NCBI RefSeq assembly: GCF_001650915.1
Contig: NZ_LXYO01000015.1
Span: 1-56,639 of the forward strand
Length of the DNA stretch: 56,639 nt
Direction: 5' to 3'
DNA from: Marinobacter sp. EhC06
Lineage (GTDB): Bacteria > Pseudomonadota > Gammaproteobacteria > Pseudomonadales > Oleiphilaceae
A program made the translations under genes and the position numbers. Below are positions 18,133-27,560 of the stretch, piece after piece. Numbering within the stretch: position 1 is the stretch's first letter; each line of letters starts with the position of its first letter. The notes below the pieces were generated by a model that ran no database searches, was not told the DNA's origin, and worked only from the letters and a program-made list of their open reading frames with translations.

Positions 18133-19185
18133 ATGCGCTGTCTGCTGACCCTGTTTATCTCGCTGCTCATTCTGTCTGGTTGTCAGCAGTCTGCGGAACC
18201 GCCTCCAGAGGCCCGCCCCCCTGTTCCCTGGGTAAAAACAGTGGAATTGAAGGAGGCAGGTCCAACATCTCAGAGGTTTTCAGGAACCCTGCGAGGCCGC
18301 CACGAAGTTCCCCAGGCCTTTCAGATCGCCGGCCGGATTCAACAACGTTTCATCGATCCCGGTCAGAGCGTGGAAAAGGGCAGTTTACTGTTCAAGCTCG
18401 ATTCACGAGACCTTATCGCAACCGCAGAGGGGGCCGCCGCTGATCTGAAGCGTGCAGAAGCGGCCCTGGCCATTGCCATCAATGAGCTCCAGCGCCAGCA
18501 GGAACTGGTAGGACGCCAGTTTGTCAGCGAACAAACCCTGCAACGCCTTGAACTGGCAGAGCGTGAAGCGCGCAGCCAGGTGGAAACGGCTTATGCACGA
18601 AATCAGCAGGCTCAGAATGCTCTGGGGTATGCCGAACTAAAAGCCGCCAATGCAGGCGTAATCACTGAGGTCATCGTTGAGCCCGGCCAGGTTGTGGGTA
18701 TCGGTCAAACCCTTGCCATTCTGGCCGAAGATCAATCCCTGGAAGTCGAGGTTTTTTTACCTCAGGGCAGTAACCCGCCCCGGCAAGGTTATGTTCCTTT
18801 ACCCAATGGCGAACAGCTTGCGGTGAATCTGAGAGAGATTGCCGGGGCTGCCGACGCCAGAAGCCGGAGCTGGCGTGCCCGATACAGCCTGGAGGGGCCC
18901 TACCCTTCGTCTTTAACGCTTGGTTCAGTGGTGAGAGTCCGGCTGATGCAGAAACAAACCACGGCCAGCCATCGTGTACCGCTGGGTGCCCTTGATGAAA
19001 GAGGAGAAACGCCGCAGGTCTGGTTGGTCTCCGACGGCACAGTGACCCCCCTTGCGGTCGAGGTTATCGATTTGGGTGAGGAGTATGCGCAGATCCGGGC
19101 CAACATCAACGCGACTACGCCCATCGTCGCATTAGGGACACACCTGCTCACGCCTGGCATGGCGGTGCGGGAGCTGGCTCAATGA
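18133..19185 (+). CDS. RND efflux periplasmic adaptor lipoprotein
   Basis: 350 residues with a lipoprotein signal ending LLILSGC (lipid on Cys 16), so it is anchored in the inner membrane. Domains follow the usual order: barrel-sandwich half (GRIQQRFIDPGQSVEKGSLL), a coiled-coil hairpin (about residues 105-165, LKRAEAALAIAINELQRQQE), the second lipoyl half (AGVITEVIVEPGQVVGIGQT), then beta-barrel and membrane-proximal domains. ATG 18133 gives the best signal peptide. The stop overlaps the permease start. No outer membrane factor gene follows, so it probably shares a TolC-type channel encoded elsewhere, perhaps that at 27544. Confidence 0.93.
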   Translation: MRCLLTLFISLLILSGCQQSAEPPPEARPPVPWVKTVELKEAGPTSQRFSGTLRGRHEVPQAFQIAGRIQQRFIDPGQSVEKGSLLFKLDSRDLIATAEGAAADLKRAEAALAIAINELQRQQELVGRQFVSEQTLQRLELAEREARSQVETAYARNQQAQNALGYAELKAANAGVITEVIVEPGQVVGIGQTLAILAEDQSLEVEVFLPQGSNPPRQGYVPLPNGEQLAVNLREIAGAADARSRSWRARYSLEGPYPSSLTLGSVVRVRLMQKQTTASHRVPLGALDERGETPQVWLVSDGTVTPLAVEVIDLGEEYAQIRANINATTPIVALGTHLLTPGMAVRELAQ

Positions 19186-22100
19186 GCTTGCCTAATCTTT
19201 CCGCACTGGCAGTGCGCGAGCGTTCGGTCACCCTCTTTTTCCTTCTGCTGTCCGTTGTCTCCGGCTTCTACGCGTTCTCGTCCCTTGGCCGGGCAGAAGA
19301 CCCAGCGTTCACTGTCCGGGCGATGGTGGTTTCTGTGGTTTGGCCAGGAGCAACCCCTGAGGTGCTACAGGATCAGGTGGTGGATCGCCTGGAAAAGCAA
19401 ATCCAGGAAGTGGCGTATTTCGACACTGTTGAAACCACCATCCGGCCCGGACAGGCCACCATGCTTATCCGGTTCCAGGATTATACGCCCAGTGAAAAAA
19501 TGCCCGATCTCTACTATCAGGTTCGCAAGCGCATGTCCGATGAAAGCCCCAATCTCCCACGGGGTGTCATCGGCCCCATCGTTAACGATGATTTTTCGGA
19601 CGTGTATTTCTCCCTGATGGCCCTCACAGCACCGGGAATGCCAATGCGTGAACTGACCCGCGAGGCAGAATCGATACGAGATCGCCTGCAACGCCTTCCC
19701 GGCTTACAAAAAGCACAGCTCCTGGCTGAGCGTCCTGAGCGGGTGTATCTCGAGTTTGATCAGGACCGGCTCAACAACCTCGGTTTGTCGGCAGAAGACG
19801 TGTTACAGGCGATAGAGGCCAACAATCGCCTTGAGCCTCTGGGCTTTGTTGATCTTGCCGGCCCGCGGGTTTATGTCCGCAGCAACATTGACCTGTCTGA
19901 CCTTGAGCGCCTCGCCTCAGTACCTCTGCGTATCGGAGACCAGCTTATCACCGTGTCTGATCTGGCCGAGGTGCGTTTGGGCTATGAAGATCCGTTGAAC
20001 TATATCGTCCGTTCCAGCGGTGAGGATGCGATCCTTCTGGGCGTCGTCATGGAGGCGGGCGAAAATGGCCTGGCGTTTGGCGAGCGCCTGCGCGAGTTTG
20101 TCAGCACTGAACAGTCCAGGCTGCCCCTGGGGATGTCAATACAGACCCTGACCAACCAGGCTGAGGCCATCACTCAGGCGGTTGATCTTTTTCAGGTCAA
20201 GTTTCTGGTGGCGTTGGTCGTCGTAATGGGCGTCAGTATTCTGGCGATCGGCCTGCGTGCGGGTTTAGTGGTGGGCATTGCTATTCCCGTTACTCTCGGG
20301 CTGACCTTTTTGTTGATGAAAATAGCGGGCATTAACCTGGACCGCATCACCCTGGGCGCGTTGATTATCGCACTGGGCCTGTTAGTGGACGATGCGATCA
20401 TCGCCATTGAAATGATGATTGTGAAGATGGAGAGTGGCTGGGACCGGGTACGGGCAGCCAGTCATGCCTGGAGCGTCACAGCCGCGCCCATGCTGTTTGG
20501 AACGCTGGTGACGGTGGCCGGTTTTGTCCCCATCGGATTTGCTCAGTCGGGTGTCGGGGAATACACCGGCAACATCTTCTGGGTTCTGGCTTTTTCGTTG
20601 TTGATTTCCTGGGGAGTAGCGGTAACCTTCACGCCTTATCTGGGCGTGAAGCTTTTGCCCGAATACCCCGGGCATACTGGCCAGGACCTGTACCAAAGCA
20701 CTTTTTATCAGCGATTGCGGGGGGTAATTGCCGCGTGTGTACGGTACCGGAAAACCGTCGTTTTTCTCACAGTCGGTTTGCTGGCGATCAGTGCTTTCGG
20801 TATGGCAACTCAAGTGCAGAAGCAATTTTTCCCCAGTTCTGATCGCCCCGAGGTTCTGATCAGTGTCTATGCTCCGCAGGGGAGCGCTATTACCACCACG
20901 GATCAAAGTGTCAGACGCCTGGAAGCGATATTGATGGACATGCCGGAGGTGAAAAGCCTTTCTGCATACATCGGTGCCGGTGCACCCCGATTCTTCGTAT
21001 CGGCAAACCCCGAGCAGCCGGACCCGGCCTTTGCCAAGTTGATTGCCATTGGGCAGGACGTTGAAGGGCGCGATCACATCATCTCAGCGCTGGAAGCCAG
21101 AATCGCGGCGGGTGAATTTCCGGAGGCAAGAGTGCGGGTAACGCGTTTGCTGTACGGCCCGCCGGTGGCCTGGCCGGTCAGTTTTCGCGTGTTGGGTCCG
21201 GAACCCGATCAACTCAGAGAGATCGCGCACCAGATCCGGACTCTCATGACTGGGCATCCGAACATCGTCATGCCGCACCTCGAATGGGATGAGCGCGTGC
21301 CCACGCTCTATCTTGAGCTGGACCCGGAAAACCTGGGTTGGATGGGCCTGACCCCGGCAGAGGTCGCCCGGCAACTCCAGTTCCAACTCCGCGGAGTGAC
21401 CGTCACCGAGCTACGCCAGGGCATAAGGAGCGTTCAACTGGTGGCGCGCAATGCCCGCGGTGACGTGATAATGCCCGAAGATCTTGAGATCAAAACCCGC
21501 GACGGCCGCAAACTGTCCGTACAACAACTGGGCCAGTGGCAGGTTCGTTATGAGGAACCCGTTATAAAGCGTTACAACCGTGCTCCTTTCCTGGCCGTCC
21601 AGGCGGATGTAAACGGCGCCCAGCCACCGGATGTCACCAAAGAGATCTGGAGTACGATGACAGGCCTGCGTGAACGGTTACCGGACGGTTATCGTATTGA
21701 AATTGGCGGTACGGTGGAGCAATCCGCCAAAGCCAACGCCTCCATCCAGACATTACACCCCGTGATGTTGGCGTTGATGCTGATCTTCATCATGCTTCAG
21801 ATGCGTTCATTTATCGGCACATTGACCGTTCTGGCCACCGCGCCATTGGGGCTGATTGGCGCTGTGCTGGCTTTGCTGTTGTTTAATCAACCTTTTGGCT
21901 TTACCGCGTTGCTGGGACTGATTGGCCTGGGCGGCATCCTGATGCGAAACACCATGATTCTGACGCAGCAGGTGCAGGACAACTTCACAACTGGGATGGC
22001 TGCCCGGGAAGCCGTGGTCGAGGCAGCCGTCCAACGCGCCCGCCCCGTGGTACTCACTGCCCTGGCGGCCGTTCTGGCGTTTGTACCTCTGACCTTTGAC

Positions 22101-22217
22101 CTTTTCTGGGGGCCGCTCGCTTATGTGCTTATAGGGGGCGTAGCAGTCGGCACTCTGATCACCCTACTGTTTGTTCCGGCGCTTTACGCACTCTGGTTTC
22201 GGTTAAAGGAAAAGTGA
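19182..22217 (+). CDS. RND efflux permease 1
   Basis: 1011 residues, full length, with 12 membrane helices and two large periplasmic loops. The first helix is VTLFFLLLSVVSGFYAFSSL. The proton-relay pair of helix 4 is in IIALGLLVDDAIIAIEMMIV (two adjacent Asp), and the second half repeats at FTALLGLIGLGGILMRNTMI. It works as a trimer with the adaptor encoded just upstream (ATGA overlap) to pump compounds from periplasm or inner membrane. Placement behind thioesterases and a hydrolase under one TetR switch suggests export of a lipophilic acid or its derivative (inference). Confidence 0.95.
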   Translation: MSLPNLSALAVRERSVTLFFLLLSVVSGFYAFSSLGRAEDPAFTVRAMVVSVVWPGATPEVLQDQVVDRLEKQIQEVAYFDTVETTIRPGQATMLIRFQDYTPSEKMPDLYYQVRKRMSDESPNLPRGVIGPIVNDDFSDVYFSLMALTAPGMPMRELTREAESIRDRLQRLPGLQKAQLLAERPERVYLEFDQDRLNNLGLSAEDVLQAIEANNRLEPLGFVDLAGPRVYVRSNIDLSDLERLASVPLRIGDQLITVSDLAEVRLGYEDPLNYIVRSSGEDAILLGVVMEAGENGLAFGERLREFVSTEQSRLPLGMSIQTLTNQAEAITQAVDLFQVKFLVALVVVMGVSILAIGLRAGLVVGIAIPVTLGLTFLLMKIAGINLDRITLGALIIALGLLVDDAIIAIEMMIVKMESGWDRVRAASHAWSVTAAPMLFGTLVTVAGFVPIGFAQSGVGEYTGNIFWVLAFSLLISWGVAVTFTPYLGVKLLPEYPGHTGQDLYQSTFYQRLRGVIAACVRYRKTVVFLTVGLLAISAFGMATQVQKQFFPSSDRPEVLISVYAPQGSAITTTDQSVRRLEAILMDMPEVKSLSAYIGAGAPRFFVSANPEQPDPAFAKLIAIGQDVEGRDHIISALEARIAAGEFPEARVRVTRLLYGPPVAWPVSFRVLGPEPDQLREIAHQIRTLMTGHPNIVMPHLEWDERVPTLYLELDPENLGWMGLTPAEVARQLQFQLRGVTVTELRQGIRSVQLVARNARGDVIMPEDLEIKTRDGRKLSVQQLGQWQVRYEEPVIKRYNRAPFLAVQADVNGAQPPDVTKEIWSTMTGLRERLPDGYRIEIGGTVEQSAKANASIQTLHPVMLALMLIFIMLQMRSFIGTLTVLATAPLGLIGAVLALLLFNQPFGFTALLGLIGLGGILMRNTMILTQQVQDNFTTGMAAREAVVEAAVQRARPVVLTALAAVLAFVPLTFDLFWGPLAYVLIGGVAVGTLITLLFVPALYALWFRLKEK

Positions 22218-22332
22218 GCCAGGTGTTTGAGCTCCGAAGTAATCCTTACATAGCCGACGAAGCCAGAACCGGGAGATTCAGGGGTTACTTGCCCCTTCCC
22301 GTGACATGAATTGCCCCGGTCCCCGGAGACAT

Positions 22333-22707
22333 TCAGAATCGGTAACTCATAAACACACCGGTGTAGGCTTGGGTAGCCTCCCCGATGTCACTGACAATCG
22401 GGCTATCCTCGGCATCGCCGGTTAATTGTGACACCCCAGCAGTCGCGGTGACCGACCATTGCGCAGACAACGAATAGGTTAAACTGCCTGTCAGGCCATA
22501 CCGGGCATAGCCATCACACCATAGCTCACATTGATCGTCGGCCAGACCCTGGTTTCATAATCATCGCTGCCAAGGTAGTCCGGAGCATAGAGTACACCCG
22601 CACCCAGGCTGGGCATCCCACGCGGGCTTTGCCAGGCCGGGGGTTGAAGCAAACGACAACGTAGCTGATGTGGCCATAAGCCACAGACGTTTACCTTTTG
22701 AAAGCAT
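22333..22707 (-). pseudogene. MipA/OmpV gene with internal deletion and frameshift
   Basis: On the minus strand ATG 22707 begins a signal peptide (MLSKGKRLWLMATSATLSFA). The frame then shifts to MPSLGAGVLYAPDYLGSDDY, the MipA N-terminal motif, and jumps to the last strands, YSLSAQWSVTATAGVSQLTG and GVFMSYRF, ending at 22333. About half of the barrel is missing. The last 50 residues closely resemble the other broken MipA at 13723-14328 (both have SPIV-DIG and end YRF). So two MipA paralogues flank this operon region, and both are dead. Confidence 0.75.
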
Positions 22708-22779
22708 AGACGGCTTTTCCCATTGAGTGGCTGCGCCGCCGAGGCGCAGCGAAGAATATTAAGTGGGTCACTATCGGAT

Positions 22780-23865
22780 TCAGGACTCGGAAGGATTTCG
22801 GTACCCGGCCATCATTGCCATCATCCAGCCCGGGTACTCCTCCGGGATACGACTCACCTCGTCCAGGGCTGTACGCTCGCCATCAGACAATCGGATCTGT
22901 GCGGCCCGGATATTGGCTTTCAGCTGATCTGGTCGCTTGGCACCAACAATAACACTGGATACAGGTTCCTGGTGTAGTAGCCACGCCAGCGCGATCTGGG
23001 CCACGGTGACGGGTTCGCCGTCAATCTGCTTTCCGTCAGCCACCTCACGCATGACCTTGATAACCTCTTTGCCCCGCTCGCGGTTAACCGGAGGGAAGTC
23101 GAACTTAGTGCGCCGGTTCTCCTCGGATACGTCCGGATCCTCGTATTTGCCGGACAGGTAACCGCCGGCCAGCGGGCTCCACACCATCAACCCGACCTTT
23201 TCCGACGCCAGCATGGGGATCACCTCCCGTTCCAGGTCGCGCCCCACCAGGGTGTAGTACGCCTGCAGAGACGTGACCGGGCACAGGTTGCGGGCCCGGG
23301 TGATACCGATGGCCTTCATGACCTGCCAGGCGGCCCAGTTAGACAAGCCCACATAACGCACATGGCCCTGTTGCACCAGGGTGTTCAGTGCCTCCAGGGT
23401 CTCCTCGATCGGGGTGGCCGGGTCAAAACCGTGGATCTGGTACAGGTCGATATAATCCGTTTGCAGGCGCGCCAGGCTCGCCTTGCATTCGCTCATGATG
23501 TGGCCGCGGGAAGCGCCACGGGCATTGGGGCTATCGCCCATTGGGCCGAGCACCTTGGTGGCCAGCACGACATCTTCCCGGCGAACGCCGAGGTTCTTCA
23601 GGGACTGGCCGACGATGCGCTCGCTGGCCCCGAAGCCATAGATGTTGGCCGTATCGATAAAGTTGATACCGGCTTCCAGGGCGATCCTCACCAGTTCGTC
23701 GGCCTGTTCCTGCTGCAATTGCCCGATCAGCCCCCAGATGTCCTCATCGCCGCCGAAGGTCATGGTGCCCAGGCACAGTTCGGAGACGAACAGCCCCGAG
23801 TTGCCCAGCGACTTGTAGCCTGGACGATTGTCATCATTGAACCGCGGTAAACTCTCAGTTGCCAT
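22780..23865 (-). CDS. Aldo/keto reductase
   Basis: 361 residues, a TIM barrel. The catalytic tetrad is visible: Asp and Tyr in GINFIDTANIYGFGASERIV, Lys in VVLATKVLGP, His in DYIDLYQIHGFDPATPIEET. The NADPH site SSVIVGAKRPDQLKANIRAA is near the C-terminus. AGGAGGT lies six bases before ATG 23865. It reduces aldehydes or ketones with NADPH in the cytoplasm. It is the last gene of a five-gene minus-strand operon beginning with a glutathione S-transferase. Confidence 0.95.
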   Translation of the reverse strand: MATESLPRFNDDNRPGYKSLGNSGLFVSELCLGTMTFGGDEDIWGLIGQLQQEQADELVRIALEAGINFIDTANIYGFGASERIVGQSLKNLGVRREDVVLATKVLGPMGDSPNARGASRGHIMSECKASLARLQTDYIDLYQIHGFDPATPIEETLEALNTLVQQGHVRYVGLSNWAAWQVMKAIGITRARNLCPVTSLQAYYTLVGRDLEREVIPMLASEKVGLMVWSPLAGGYLSGKYEDPDVSEENRRTKFDFPPVNRERGKEVIKVMREVADGKQIDGEPVTVAQIALAWLLHQEPVSSVIVGAKRPDQLKANIRAAQIRLSDGERTALDEVSRIPEEYPGWMMAMMAGYRNPSES

Positions 23866-23949
23866 GTTGCACCTCCTCATGTTTTTCGGTTGGTGTTCCA
23901 GAATTCAATGTAAAGACTGCTGGTTTCGGTTTTTTTGTGCCCGCTTGTG

Positions 23950-24756
23950 TTACTCGGCGAAGATGGCCTTGTAGAAACGCATGGTGCCATCCCAGGAACG
24001 GCTGGCAGCCGCTTCGTCATAACCCACCGGCATGCCAAACTCTTCGGCGATCTTGTCAGCACCCGGGTTGGTGAATGAGTGCAGCACTCCGGGGAAGCTC
24101 ACCAGTGTCAGATCGACTTCGGCATCCTGCATCTCTTTGACCAGGCTCGCCACCTGATCCGAGGAGACCAGTTTGTCGGCACCGCCGGTGTAAACCTGGA
24201 TCCTGGCTTTTACAGACCCGGGTTCAGCCTGGAGAGGGCTGCCGAGCGCACCGTGGAAGCTGACAACGCCGTCCAGATCAACGCCCATGCGCGCCATGTT
24301 GAGAACAATCGCACCGCCAAAGCAGTAGCCCTGCGCTGCAATTCGGGACGCGTCAACACTTTCGTGGTTCTTCAGGATGTCCATCGCCTTCATGAAGCGT
24401 GCCTTAACCTGGTCCATGTCCTTGGTGGCTTCCTGCATGAATTTCTGGGCAGTATCGGGATGATCGGCTAATTTGCCAGCGCCATACATATCCAGCGCAA
24501 ACGCTGTATAGCCGGCGGAAGCAAGCCGTTCTGCCTGATTTCGCGCGAATTCATTGTGCCCCCACCATTCATGAACCACCAGAACCCCCGGGCGCTTCTG
24601 CCCGAATTCATCATCCCAGGCCATGTAGCCGCTGAAGGTCTCGTCGCCGACTTGATACTCGATGGTTCTGGTTTGCGTTTCTGCCAGTACCTGCGTACTT
24701 GGAACAGTGAGTGACAGCGTTGCTGCTGCCAGTGCTGTTTTCAGGGTGCTCATCAT
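23950..24756 (-). CDS. Exported dienelactone hydrolase family protein
   Basis: 268 residues with a signal peptide (ALAAATLSLTVPSTQVLAE), unusual because classical dienelactone hydrolases are cytoplasmic. Catalytic Cys in IAAQGYCFGGAIVLNMA, Asp in VYTGGADKLVSSDQ, His in FPGVLHSFTNPGAD. The N-terminal part EYQVGDETFSGYMAWDDE and VLVVHEWWGHNEFARNQAER is typical. AGGAG precedes ATG 24756. The substrate is probably a lactone or ester in the periplasm. Fourth gene of the TetR-associated operon. Confidence 0.92.
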   Translation of the reverse strand: MMSTLKTALAAATLSLTVPSTQVLAETQTRTIEYQVGDETFSGYMAWDDEFGQKRPGVLVVHEWWGHNEFARNQAERLASAGYTAFALDMYGAGKLADHPDTAQKFMQEATKDMDQVKARFMKAMDILKNHESVDASRIAAQGYCFGGAIVLNMARMGVDLDGVVSFHGALGSPLQAEPGSVKARIQVYTGGADKLVSSDQVASLVKEMQDAEVDLTLVSFPGVLHSFTNPGADKIAEEFGMPVGYDEAAASRSWDGTMRFYKAIFAE

Positions 24757-24900
24757 CTGTTTGCTCCTTTTCGCTCGTTATGAGTCGGTTTGCGTAGTGG
24801 TTATGTACGGATAGGCATCAACCAAAGCTCCCGGGAGAGGTCTCCGGGCGCGCGGATACGAATGTAATCGCTGGCTCTAAACGCGATTCCTGTCCCGTCG

Positions 24901-25467
24901 TTACTGGCAGCGGGCGCGCAGCAGTCGCGTTGCAGCATCAAACACGGCGAGGTCTTCTTCGGTGCGCGCGGCAAGGTGGGCCCCTTCCAGCATCGCCAGG
25001 GTCGCCTGCGCTTCATCGGCGGGACCCAGGATGGCCGAGACGGATCCATCCCTTTGTCCCAGCTCAAACGTTTCTGCAATCCACTGCAGAACCATTGCGC
25101 GAACGGCGCCGACTCTGGCAATGACGGTGTCGGACAGGCTTTCGCGGCAGGTCGAAAAGGCAACACACAGACACACGGTTTGTCCATCATGCAACGCACC
25201 GCGGTACAGGGCAATGAGTGCCTTGAGGCGCGCAGCGGCGCTGGCATGGGCTGCGTCTATCTCGGTCAGACCCTGCTGCAGACTGGTCTGATAGCGCTCG
25301 ATCAAGGCTTCGGAGAGCTTCGCCTTGGTGGGGAAATGATAATGGATCGAGGCCTTTCGAATGCCGATGGCCTCAGCCAGATCCGCATAGCTGAACCCAT
25401 CAAAGCCCCGTGACCGGACGGTGTGCTCGGCAAGATCCATCAGGGCTGTTCTGGTATCACGGTTCAT
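24901..25467 (-). CDS. TetR-family regulator of the detoxification operon
   Basis: 188 residues. Helix-turn-helix: RSRGFDGFSYADLAEAIGIR, KASIHYHFPTKAKLSEALIE. The C-terminal part resembles the NemR/AcuR-like group, with a Cys-rich stretch (VCLCVAFSTC) that could sense electrophiles by thiol modification, as NemR does (inference). AGGTG precedes ATG 25467. The gene lies in the middle of the operon, 44 bases after the cupin gene. Its likely operator is the dyad upstream of the first gene at 26905-26924. Confidence 0.92.
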   Translation of the reverse strand: MNRDTRTALMDLAEHTVRSRGFDGFSYADLAEAIGIRKASIHYHFPTKAKLSEALIERYQTSLQQGLTEIDAAHASAAARLKALIALYRGALHDGQTVCLCVAFSTCRESLSDTVIARVGAVRAMVLQWIAETFELGQRDGSVSAILGPADEAQATLAMLEGAHLAARTEEDLAVFDAATRLLRARCQ

Positions 25468-25511
25468 GGTTATTCACCTGTCTGCCTTTTCAATCCCGCT
25501 ATTGCCGGGCC

Positions 25512-26180
25512 TTACACCCTCGGTGCCCCGGCAAATCGCAGGTGACCCGTTTTCATCCAGATCTTCGCGCCGCCGTCCCCGGCCGTCAGGGACAACCGGT
25601 GTCCTTCAGGGAGGCGCAGCCAGTCATGCCTGGCCAGCAACTCGCCATTGCCGGTCACCGAGCCTTCGATTACCAGCAGTTCGATTCCGCCGGGCGCCTC
25701 AGAGGTCAGTGTTGCCCCCGCATCGAGCTGGCTGTAGGTCACGATCTCACGATCGTCCTCATGCAGCTTTGCAGTGGCAACGCCGTCTACCGGGGCGCCC
25801 AGTCCGGCCTCCATACTCTTGCTGAACTGGGTGCGATCGGCCAGGTCGAACTGCCACAGTTTCACAAATATCGTGCAGCCTGTGTCAGAGCCCGGAATAT
25901 GTGACGTGGTTGGAGGGTTGCGCACATAACTGCCGGCAGGAAAATCACCGTGCTCGTCCTGGAACACACCGTCGAGTACGATGAATTCTTCTCCCCCGGT
26001 ATGGGTATGCGCCGAGAAATGACTGCCCGGCGCATAACGCACGATGGTGGTGGCGCGGGCAACTTCGTCTCCGATCCGGTCCAGCATGCGCCGCTCCACC
26101 CCTTTCATGGGCGAGGGCTGCCATTCAACCTGGTCGGAATGCACAACCACCGGTTTAGAGAAATCTGCATTGATCTCCAT
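25512..26180 (-). CDS. ChrR-like double cupin protein
   Basis: 222 residues with two cupin halves. The first has metal-type His/Glu in [20 protein letters not shown], then [20 protein letters not shown] and [20 protein letters not shown]. The second half (residues about 130-215: [30 protein letters not shown]) lacks an obvious metal site. This is the ChrR cupin arrangement, but without the N-terminal zinc anti-sigma domain, so it is probably an enzyme or sensor rather than an anti-sigma factor. GGGAGG precedes ATG 26180. Confidence 0.85.
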   Translation of the reverse strand: MEINADFSKPVVVHSDQVEWQPSPMKGVERRMLDRIGDEVARATTIVRYAPGSHFSAHTHTGGEEFIVLDGVFQDEHGDFPAGSYVRNPPTTSHIPGSDTGCTIFVKLWQFDLADRTQFSKSMEAGLGAPVDGVATAKLHEDDREIVTYSQLDAGATLTSEAPGGIELLVIEGSVTGNGELLARHDWLRLPEGHRLSLTAGDGGAKIWMKTGHLRFAGAPRV

Positions 26181-26243
26181 GTTATTCCTCCCTTTTGAGA
26201 CCTTCCTGTTTTCAGCGCTTGCATTAAATCCGAAGGTTTCGTA

Positions 26244-26864
26244 TTACCCGGCAATTGAAGGACGGGCTGCGACTTTTGCGCGCCAGGCCTGTAGATGGGT
26301 CAGGGACTCGGGAATGTCAACCTTCGCGAAATCCGCAAACCCCAGGCCGGCAAAGGCGGTGATGTCTGCGACCGAGAAGCTGTCACCTGCGAGAAACTCG
26401 TTGTCCGCCAGAACACTGTCAAGGTAGGCCATGGTTGCGCTGGCCACTTCTTTCTGTTTATTGCCCCACTCAGCGCATTGCCAGGTTTCCAGATCCGGAC
26501 CGAGCCCCGGGGTCGCGTGGTGGAAATAGGCACCCACGGCGTTCATCAGCCCGTTTTCTGCCCGCAGATTCATCATTGCGATACGGGCGCGCTCCGCTGG
26601 GGTCGTGCCCGTGAGGGACGGACCATCAAAGACGCCGTCGATATATTCGGTGATGGCATTGCACTGGGCGATGCAGGTGCCGTCGTCAAGTTCCAGCATG
26701 GGCACGGTGGCATCCGGGTTTTTCGTCTTGAACGCATCGGAACGGTGCTCGCCGCTCATCACATCTACCGGAACGAATTCCACCTTATTCGTTGCGCCTT
26801 TTTCTGCCAGGGCGATGCGAACGCGGAGCGGGTTGGGAAAGCCTTCAGTGTCGTAAATTTTCAT
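26244..26864 (-). CDS. Glutathione S-transferase
   Basis: 206 residues. Thioredoxin-like N-terminal domain with the glutathione-binding PDATVPMLELDDGTCIAQCN (cis-Pro and the Ser/Cys-rich loop) and EYIDGVFDGPSLTGTTPAER. Helical C-terminal domain with FSVADITAFAGLGFADFAKV (N-capping Asp). AGAGG precedes ATG 26864. It conjugates or reduces electrophiles in the cytoplasm. First gene of the operon, directly downstream of the dyad at 26905-26924. Confidence 0.94.
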   Translation of the reverse strand: MKIYDTEGFPNPLRVRIALAEKGATNKVEFVPVDVMSGEHRSDAFKTKNPDATVPMLELDDGTCIAQCNAITEYIDGVFDGPSLTGTTPAERARIAMMNLRAENGLMNAVGAYFHHATPGLGPDLETWQCAEWGNKQKEVASATMAYLDSVLADNEFLAGDSFSVADITAFAGLGFADFAKVDIPESLTHLQAWRAKVAARPSIAG

Positions 26865-26904
26865 TGGTTACCTCTGTTGGTCATTAAGCATACGACGTTT
26901 AATC

Positions 26905-26924
26905 TACCTATCAGTAGATAGGTA
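26905..26924. promoter_or_regulatory. Dyad operator upstream of the GST operon
   Basis: The arms TACCTATC (26905-26912) and GATAGGTA (26917-26924) are perfect inverted copies separated by AGTA. The dyad begins 41 bases upstream of the GST start codon, where a promoter is expected. The TetR protein of the same operon (24901-25467) is the likely ligand. Confidence 0.75.
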
Positions 26925-26939
26925 CGCAAGAGGCAATTT

Positions 26940-27092
26940 AATTATTCTGCTTTGCTTTGAGCCGCTGACAAGACATCCCAAACAGTAAGGACGGTCCAGG
27001 CCTCCTCGCAGTAACACCGGCCAGGGTTGCTCTGACATAGCCAGCGTTTCCTTCAGGCCCGGAGGAAACTCGAGGTTAATCCTTTTAGTTTA
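26940..27092. other. Intergenic region between two minus-strand units
   Basis: About 150 bases without a gene, just downstream of the GbsR/MarR-like gene at 27093. No clear terminator hairpin was found. Confidence 0.3.
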
Positions 27093-27560
27093 TTAGGTTT
27101 TATATTCGTGGATCTGAGATTTCAGCTGCTTCAGAAGGTCTTTGGAGCTCTCGTAATACAGCGTGTAGAACTGGTCCAGATCAGCCAGCTTGGCAAGCGT
27201 CTGTTCATTGGTAATGGTTGCCTTGGCTTCCGCGATCACCTCCTTTCGGGCCTCGAGCCGTTTTATCTGCCCTTCGACCAAAGCAGCGTAAGGATGCGGA
27301 CGAATGGCGAAAAAATCCTGGCGCTCACCCGGAATGCTTCGGCGTTCAACAATACCAAGTCTTTCGAGAAAGCACGTATTCGTACTGACGCTCGCCTTAC
27401 TGACACGCAACGTATCCACAAGCTGCGATGAGCTGACCGGCTCATCCGACACGATAAGTGTCGCCCAAATTTGGCCGGCAATCCGGGAAAAACCTTCGGA
27501 TTGAGCCTGAAGACCAAGGCGTTCAATAAACCGTCTGTCTGATTCAGTCAGTGTTTTCAT
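27093..27560 (-). CDS. GbsR/MarR-like regulator
   Basis: 155 residues from ATG 27560: FIERLGLQAQSEGFSRIAGQ, then the winged helix SSSQLVDTLRVSKASVSTNT and FLERLGIVERRSIPGERQDF, then a long C-terminal helix (residues 95-150). This is the GbsR-type architecture. The start lies inside the 3' end of the outer membrane factor gene (17-base overlap), so it is probably the last gene of the efflux operon and may regulate it. The frame is open much further upstream but only antisense to conserved efflux codons. Confidence 0.87.
   Translation of the reverse strand: MKTLTESDRRFIERLGLQAQSEGFSRIAGQIWATLIVSDEPVSSSQLVDTLRVSKASVSTNTCFLERLGIVERRSIPGERQDFFAIRPHPYAALVEGQIKRLEARKEVIAEAKATITNEQTLAKLADLDQFYTLYYESSKDLLKQLKSQIHEYKT

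Noticed and set aside
20382..21077. 231-codon minus-strand open frame
   Set aside because: Antisense to permease 1; no ribosome site and no recognisable sequence.
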